This document shows positions 59,715 to 64,000 of a stretch of DNA of 64,000 nt, piece by piece. A program made the position numbers and the translations under genes. The stretch comes from Bartonella doshiae NCTC 12862 = ATCC 700133 (lineage in GTDB: Bacteria > Pseudomonadota > Alphaproteobacteria > Rhizobiales > Rhizobiaceae). The stretch's first letter is position 1; every line of letters begins with the position of its first letter. Below the pieces are notes generated by a model. The model did no database searches, was not told the DNA's origin, and saw nothing but the letters and a program-made list of their open reading frames with translations. Where the stretch lies: positions 437,765 to 501,764 of the forward strand of contig NZ_JH725094.1 of the NCBI RefSeq assembly GCF_000278155.1, given 5' to 3'.

Positions 59715-60827
59715 TCACAAAATATCCGTTCTCGATATACGAATTCCAAACCCTTCTAAACCAACATAATAACGTTCTTTAGAAGCATAAACGATAACAG
59801 AACTAATCCCTAAATGTTTTAGAATTTGCGCTCCTAAACCAATTTGACGCCATTCTTCTTCACGTTCAAGCGCCTGTACATGATTTTCTAAACCTTTCAT
59901 TACCCTTTCTTGACTGCCAATGGCTTGTTGTGCACCAACACCAACAGATCCTTCGCGTAAGTAAACAAAGACACCACGTTTTTCTTTTTCCACCATACGC
60001 CGCATAATCGCTACAACTTCTGAAGATTGACCAAAAACATCATTCATAATATTTTCACGATGTAACCGTACAGGAATATCTTCACCGTCACGAATATCGC
60101 CAAAAACAATTGCAACATGTTGGACTGATTCCCAAGGAAGTTGATAACTTTGAACAACAGCTGGACCCGCTAAAGTTTCAATATGCATTTCTCCAACATG
60201 CCTGATCAACATTTCCTTACGTTGGCGATACGCAATCAGATCTGCAACTGTTATTATGTGCAATTGATTATCTTGTGCAAACTTTGTAACTTCATACCCA
60301 TGTTTAACACTGCCATCATCATTGACTAACTCACCAATAACACCAACAGGCGGTAAACCGGCCAATTTACATAAATCAACAGCTGCCTCTGTGTGACCTG
60401 AGCGCATAAGAACCCCTCCCTCATGCGCAATTAAAGGAAAAATATGTCCTGGACGAACAAAATCACTTGCACCAGCATTTGAATTCGCAAGATTACGAAC
60501 TGCTAATGTGCGATCGTACGCTGAAATACCTGTTGTTATCCCGTGTTTAAAATCAACAGTCACAGTAAATTGCGTTCTGTGTGTTGAATTATTATCCGAG
60601 ACCATAGGTGTAAGATTAAACCGTTGTGCTTCTTCCTTTGGCATAGGTGCACAAACAATTCCCGTTGTATGGCGAATAATAAATGCCATCTTTTCTTCTG
60701 TACAATGAACAGCAGCAACAGTTAAATCACCCTCGTTCTCACGGTCATCATCATCCGTAACTACAACAATTTCACCACGTTCAAAAGCACGAAGTGCAGA
60801 AACAATTTTTTTTTGATCATACGTCAT
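59715..60827 (-). CDS. ribB: 3,4-dihydroxy-2-butanone-4-phosphate synthase RibB with degenerate RibA-like domain
   Basis: 370 residues from the ATG at 60827, with AAAGG just upstream; a frame further up lies inside aroC and is rejected. The N-terminal RibB domain (about 1-205) is complete: [10 protein letters not shown] metal and substrate loop, the long [20 protein letters not shown] helix, and [17 protein letters not shown]. It makes the four-carbon precursor of riboflavin. The C-terminal 160 residues align in position with GTP cyclohydrolase II, but no zinc-binding cysteine cluster (GxxxSxxCxCG) is present, so that activity is probably absent. Stands four bases after aroC. Confidence 0.93.
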   Translation of the reverse strand: MTYDQKKIVSALRAFERGEIVVVTDDDDRENEGDLTVAAVHCTEEKMAFIIRHTTGIVCAPMPKEEAQRFNLTPMVSDNNSTHRTQFTVTVDFKHGITTGISAYDRTLAVRNLANSNAGASDFVRPGHIFPLIAHEGGVLMRSGHTEAAVDLCKLAGLPPVGVIGELVNDDGSVKHGYEVTKFAQDNQLHIITVADLIAYRQRKEMLIRHVGEMHIETLAGPAVVQSYQLPWESVQHVAIVFGDIRDGEDIPVRLHRENIMNDVFGQSSEVVAIMRRMVEKEKRGVFVYLREGSVGVGAQQAIGSQERVMKGLENHVQALEREEEWRQIGLGAQILKHLGISSVIVYASKERYYVGLEGFGIRISRTDIL

Positions 60828-60831
60828 TGAT

Positions 60832-61932
60832 TTACCTTTCGAAGCAACCAACCTGGCCACGATGCCTAAGATAATGGTCAGCAATAGCACAAGCAACCAT
60901 CGCTTCACCGACAGGAACAGCACGAATCCCAACACACGGATCATGACGCCCCTTTGTTACAACGTTGACTTCATTACCATCAACATCAATAGAACGACGT
61001 GGAATCAAAATGGATGAAGTAGGTTTAACAGAAAAACGTGCAACTATTGGCTGTCCACTCGATATTCCGCCTAAAATGCCACCAGCGTGATTAGATAAAA
61101 AAATCGGTTTTCCATCACTTCCCATACGCATTTCATCTGCATTTTCTTCTCCCGTCAGATGGGCCGCTGCAAAACCATCACCGATTTCAACCCCCTTAAC
61201 AGCATTAATCGACATTAAAAAAGATGCAATATCTTGATCAAGTTTTGCATAAATAGGCGCTCCTAAACCTGCAGGAACATTTTCTGCAATAACCTCAATA
61301 AGGGCACCAACAGATGATCCCTTTCTACGCAATGTATTAATATAATCACTAAAAACCTGCACCATCTCTGCATCAGGTGTAAAAAAAGGATTGTTATCAA
61401 CTTCCAACCAATTCCAACGATCACGATTAATATTATGAGGACCAATCGCTATAACAGCACCCCGTACAACCAAACCAGGAACAATTTTACGTGCAAGAGC
61501 ACCTGCCGCAACACGTGCTGCTGTCTCACGTGCTGAAGAACGTCCGCCACCTCGAAAATCACGAATGCCATATTTAACCTCATAAGTATAGTCTGCATGG
61601 CCCGGACGATACTGATGAACAATCGAACTATAATCTTTAGAACGCTGATCCATATTTCGAATCAAGAGGGAAATTGGCGTACCTGTTGTCACCAATGTTG
61701 CCCCATCATCTTGAGCTACAACCCCTGAAAGTACCTCTACTTGGTCCAGTTCTCGGCGCTGCGTTGTATATTGGGATTGCCCTGGCCTACGTTTATCAAG
61801 ATAGGCTTGAATTTCTGAAAGAGTAAAAGCAATGCCCGGAGGGCAACCATCGATAACGCAACCAAGAGCAGCACCATGGCTTTCACCCCATGTTGTTACA
61901 CGAAACAAATGACCAAATGTATTATGCGACAT
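60832..61932 (-). CDS. aroC: Chorismate synthase AroC
   Basis: Converts 5-enolpyruvylshikimate-3-phosphate to chorismate for aromatic compounds. 366 residues with signature 1 ([20 protein letters not shown]), signature 2 ([18 protein letters not shown]) and signature 3 near the C-terminus ([19 protein letters not shown]). Needs reduced FMN, which ties loosely to the downstream riboflavin gene. Operon aroC-ribB-xseB. Confidence 0.97.
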   Translation of the reverse strand: MSHNTFGHLFRVTTWGESHGAALGCVIDGCPPGIAFTLSEIQAYLDKRRPGQSQYTTQRRELDQVEVLSGVVAQDDGATLVTTGTPISLLIRNMDQRSKDYSSIVHQYRPGHADYTYEVKYGIRDFRGGGRSSARETAARVAAGALARKIVPGLVVRGAVIAIGPHNINRDRWNWLEVDNNPFFTPDAEMVQVFSDYINTLRRKGSSVGALIEVIAENVPAGLGAPIYAKLDQDIASFLMSINAVKGVEIGDGFAAAHLTGEENADEMRMGSDGKPIFLSNHAGGILGGISSGQPIVARFSVKPTSSILIPRRSIDVDGNEVNVVTKGRHDPCVGIRAVPVGEAMVACAIADHYLRHRGQVGCFER

Positions 61933-62075
61933 GTAAAATGACCCGTTTCTTCGTCAAATATACGTAACCATAACGCCTGTCGAGATGTGCAAAAAACTTC
62001 CCATCTCCAAATACCATTGGCCATTTCAAGCTCGATTCAATTTCCGTTGCTCAAGAAAATCTCATAAACTAAGAT

Positions 62076-62894
62076 TTATTCTTTAACGACGGAAATATCC
62101 GGTGCATCAACAGCTTTCATACCTATGATGTTATAACCTGAATCCACATGATGCACTTCACCTGTAACAGAACGAGATAAATCTGAAAGAAAATAAAGAG
62201 CGGAATCCCCAACCTCTTCAATTGTTACCGTACGACGTAAGGGAGCATTATACTCGTTCCATTTTAAAATATAACGGAAATCACCAATACCAGAAGCAGC
62301 TAACGTTTTGATTGGCCCAGCAGATAAAGCATTCACACGAATATGCTTAGGCCCTAAATCTACTGCTAAATATTTCACGCTTGCTTCAAGTGCTGCTTTA
62401 GCAACTCCCATCACATTATAATTAGGAACAACCTTTTCTGCGCCATAATAGCTCAATGTTAAAATTGAACCTCCCTCCGACATCAATTTCTCTACACGCT
62501 TTGTTAAAGCCGTTAAGGAATAAACGGAAATATTCATGGTCATCATAAAATTTGATTCGCTAATATCAACATAACGACCGCTTAATTCATCTTTATCCGA
62601 AAAACCAATAGCATGAACTAAAAAATCGAGCTTGCCCCATTTTTGCTCTATAGTTTGAAAAACTGCATCAATAGACGCACTATCAGAAACATCGCAATGA
62701 CCGCAAACAAACCCATTCACTTCCTCAGCCAAAGGTTCAACACGTTTTTTCATCGCCTCCCCCTGATAGGTAAAAGCAAGCTCTGCCCCTGCTGCATTCG
62801 CCGCTTTAGCTATTCCCCAAGCGATAGAGCGATTATTAGCCAACCCTAAAATTAGACCACGCTTTCCGCACAATAAACCATTACTCTTCGCCAT
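62076..62894 (-). CDS. fabI: Enoyl-[acyl-carrier-protein] reductase FabI
   Basis: A 272-residue NADH-dependent enzyme of type II fatty-acid synthesis. The ATG at 62894 is chosen because it gives the typical N-terminus and follows GGGA; the longer frame to 62966 adds 24 unlikely residues. Nucleotide-binding block GLANNRSIAWGIAKA near 17-31; catalytic Tyr and Lys in VPNYNVMGVAKAALE; FabI-type (not FabL/V) by the Tyr-x6-Lys spacing. 50 bases plus an apparent spacer after the dnaJ-like gene on the same strand. Confidence 0.95.
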   Translation of the reverse strand: MAKSNGLLCGKRGLILGLANNRSIAWGIAKAANAAGAELAFTYQGEAMKKRVEPLAEEVNGFVCGHCDVSDSASIDAVFQTIEQKWGKLDFLVHAIGFSDKDELSGRYVDISESNFMMTMNISVYSLTALTKRVEKLMSEGGSILTLSYYGAEKVVPNYNVMGVAKAALEASVKYLAVDLGPKHIRVNALSAGPIKTLAASGIGDFRYILKWNEYNAPLRRTVTIEEVGDSALYFLSDLSRSVTGEVHHVDSGYNIIGMKAVDAPDISVVKE

Positions 62895-63016
62895 CAGCAC
62901 TGTCCCATTGCTACTCGAAATTAATATTATCCGTCTGCCTATGACATAGGTCAACTTTTTCTTCAAGTCATTGGTTTAAAATCCAATAAAAACTATGCTT
63001 TTATATCATATAAATA

Positions 63017-63919
63017 TTAACTTTTTTGCATTTGTAAAAATTGTTCTAATGCTGCATCTCCACCTTCCGGCAACATAATACGAATATGCACATAAAGATC
63101 ATCTCTTTTACCATTTTTTAGACGTAGCCCTTTCTCTTTCAACCGTAGAACACGATCAGAACTCGACCAAGCAGGAATAGTTAAGACAACACGTCCCTCC
63201 AAAGTTTCAACTTCTTCTTTTGCTCCCAAAACAGCATGTTTAAGAGGTACTGGTAAATCAAGATGAAGCGCCCTTCCTTCAAGTCGAAAACGAGGATGTT
63301 TTTGAATGTGAATGGTCACTAACGCATCTCCTGCTTGCCCATAGCTCACCTCTTCTCCCTGACCTTTTAAGCGAATAACTTGCCCATCTTCAACATAATC
63401 TGGAAGCTTAATTTTTAATTTTTTTCCATTGGGAAAAACAGCTTCTACCTTTTCTGCACCAACCATCTGCTCCAATGTTATTGTAAGAGCAGCTCGAACA
63501 TTTGCACCTTGTTGAGGCTTATTATATTGTGCAGATTTTGAAAAGCTCCCTCCTCCCCCAAACAAATCACGGAAAATATCGCTTGCATCAAAACCTGCTC
63601 CACCTGAAGAACCAAAATCAAATCCTTTCGTTCCTCCTGAAAAAGGATTATGTCTATTTTTAAAACCTTCACCAGTGCCATAGGCTTGATAAAGTGGTTT
63701 GCCTTCCATATCAATTTCACCACGGTCAAATTGGGCTTTTTTGTCTTTATCACCTATAATTTCATAAGCTTGATTAATTTCAGAAAACTTTTCTTTAGCC
63801 TTTGCATCATCCGTATTGTGATCTGGATGATATTTCTTTGCTAACTTTCTAAATGCCGATTTAATCTCTTGTGGTTTTGCGGTACGTGCCACACCCAAAA
63901 TTGTGTAGGGATCACGCAT
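63017..63919 (-). CDS. DnaJ-class chaperone (CbpA-like)
   Basis: 300 residues: J domain (about 1-70, with HPD in [10 protein letters not shown]), a glycine/phenylalanine-rich linker (about 85-130), and the C-terminal substrate-binding beta domains (about 135-290). The cysteine zinc-finger domain of true DnaJ is missing, so this is the type B (CbpA/DnaJ-like) form, which stimulates DnaK ATPase. It is the first gene of the minus-strand run in this part of the window; fabI follows it with about 120 bases between. Confidence 0.93.
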   Translation of the reverse strand: MRDPYTILGVARTAKPQEIKSAFRKLAKKYHPDHNTDDAKAKEKFSEINQAYEIIGDKDKKAQFDRGEIDMEGKPLYQAYGTGEGFKNRHNPFSGGTKGFDFGSSGGAGFDASDIFRDLFGGGGSFSKSAQYNKPQQGANVRAALTITLEQMVGAEKVEAVFPNGKKLKIKLPDYVEDGQVIRLKGQGEEVSYGQAGDALVTIHIQKHPRFRLEGRALHLDLPVPLKHAVLGAKEEVETLEGRVVLTIPAWSSSDRVLRLKEKGLRLKNGKRDDLYVHIRIMLPEGGDAALEQFLQMQKS

Positions 63920-64000
63920 ATTGACCTCTTTTCATTTTCAAAATATCAACTGACACGTTGTTCAACATCCCTTACAGCTTCTCATCAATCATTTTATAAA

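Noticed and set aside
60828-60944. Extended N-terminus of RibB
   Set aside because: It lies inside the conserved 3' end of aroC; the ATG at 60827 has a good ribosome site and the family N-terminus.

Overview
The window is a low-GC stretch of an alphaproteobacterial chromosome of the order Hyphomicrobiales (Rhizobiales), and the genus is almost certainly Bartonella. The evidence is rhizobial-type gene order (feuPQ next to the ccmI-E-F-H cluster and degP; ccrM and mutY with an HAD hydrolase; ispH-thrB-rnhA; tlyA-RNA methyltransferase; MucR regulator, IalB-family invasion protein, DUF1499 and DUF5330 proteins) combined with AT-rich, gene-poor spacers and Bartonella-style autotransporters with pertactin-like passengers. 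I cannot name the species from the sequence alone. No phage, insertion sequence, CRISPR array or rRNA operon was seen. One tRNA (Gln, TTG) is present.

Layout. (1) 1-9260, all minus strand: a two-component pair (kinase cut by the window edge), the periplasmic protease DegP, the cytochrome c maturation genes ccmH, ccmF, ccmE and ccmI, then FeuQ/FeuP and a small FeuN-like periplasmic protein. This is an envelope-stress and envelope-assembly block. (2) 9606-14278, plus strand: a class A penicillin-binding protein, two DUF1214/DUF1254-type membrane-anchored proteins and a DUF1499 membrane protein. (3) 14279-22896: accessory block with eroded sequence, two complete autotransporters, one truncated autotransporter copy made by a tandem duplication, and a tRNA-Gln at the right border. 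(4) 23888-38263: housekeeping genes (sodB, oligopeptidase B, mucR, sufE, a DUF5330 gene, a peptidoglycan-binding protein, ppdK, a DsbA-like thioredoxin, a DciA-like protein, mutY, ccrM, HAD phosphatase) separated by unusually long AT-rich spacers. (5) 38264-41233: a gene-poor island holding three tandem genes for small exported proteins with a constant N-terminal half and variable hydrophobic C-terminal tails. This is the least explained locus in the window. (6) 41234-64000: thrC, an M16 protease, a large GGDEF/EAL protein with degenerate motifs, yqgE, a DsbD-N-like protein, rnhA-thrB-ispH, ctaB, an IalB-like protein, tldD, an RNA methyltransferase, tlyA, dxs, xseB, ribB (with a degenerate GTP cyclohydrolase II domain), aroC, fabI and a DnaJ-like chaperone.

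How the parts fit. The left block handles the periplasm: protein quality control (DegP), haem attachment to cytochromes (Ccm), sensing of the periplasm (FeuQ with its putative small modulator, and the second kinase) and cell-wall synthesis (PBP). The right block is biosynthetic: threonine (thrB, thrC), isoprenoids (dxs, ispH), haem O (ctaB), riboflavin (ribB), chorismate (aroC) and fatty acids (fabI). Host interaction is represented by the autotransporters, the IalB-like protein and possibly the three small exported proteins.

Most start sites were re-chosen from in-frame ATG/GTG/TTG codons and nearby Shine-Dalgarno sequences. No database search was possible, so family names rest on motifs, length and gene order.
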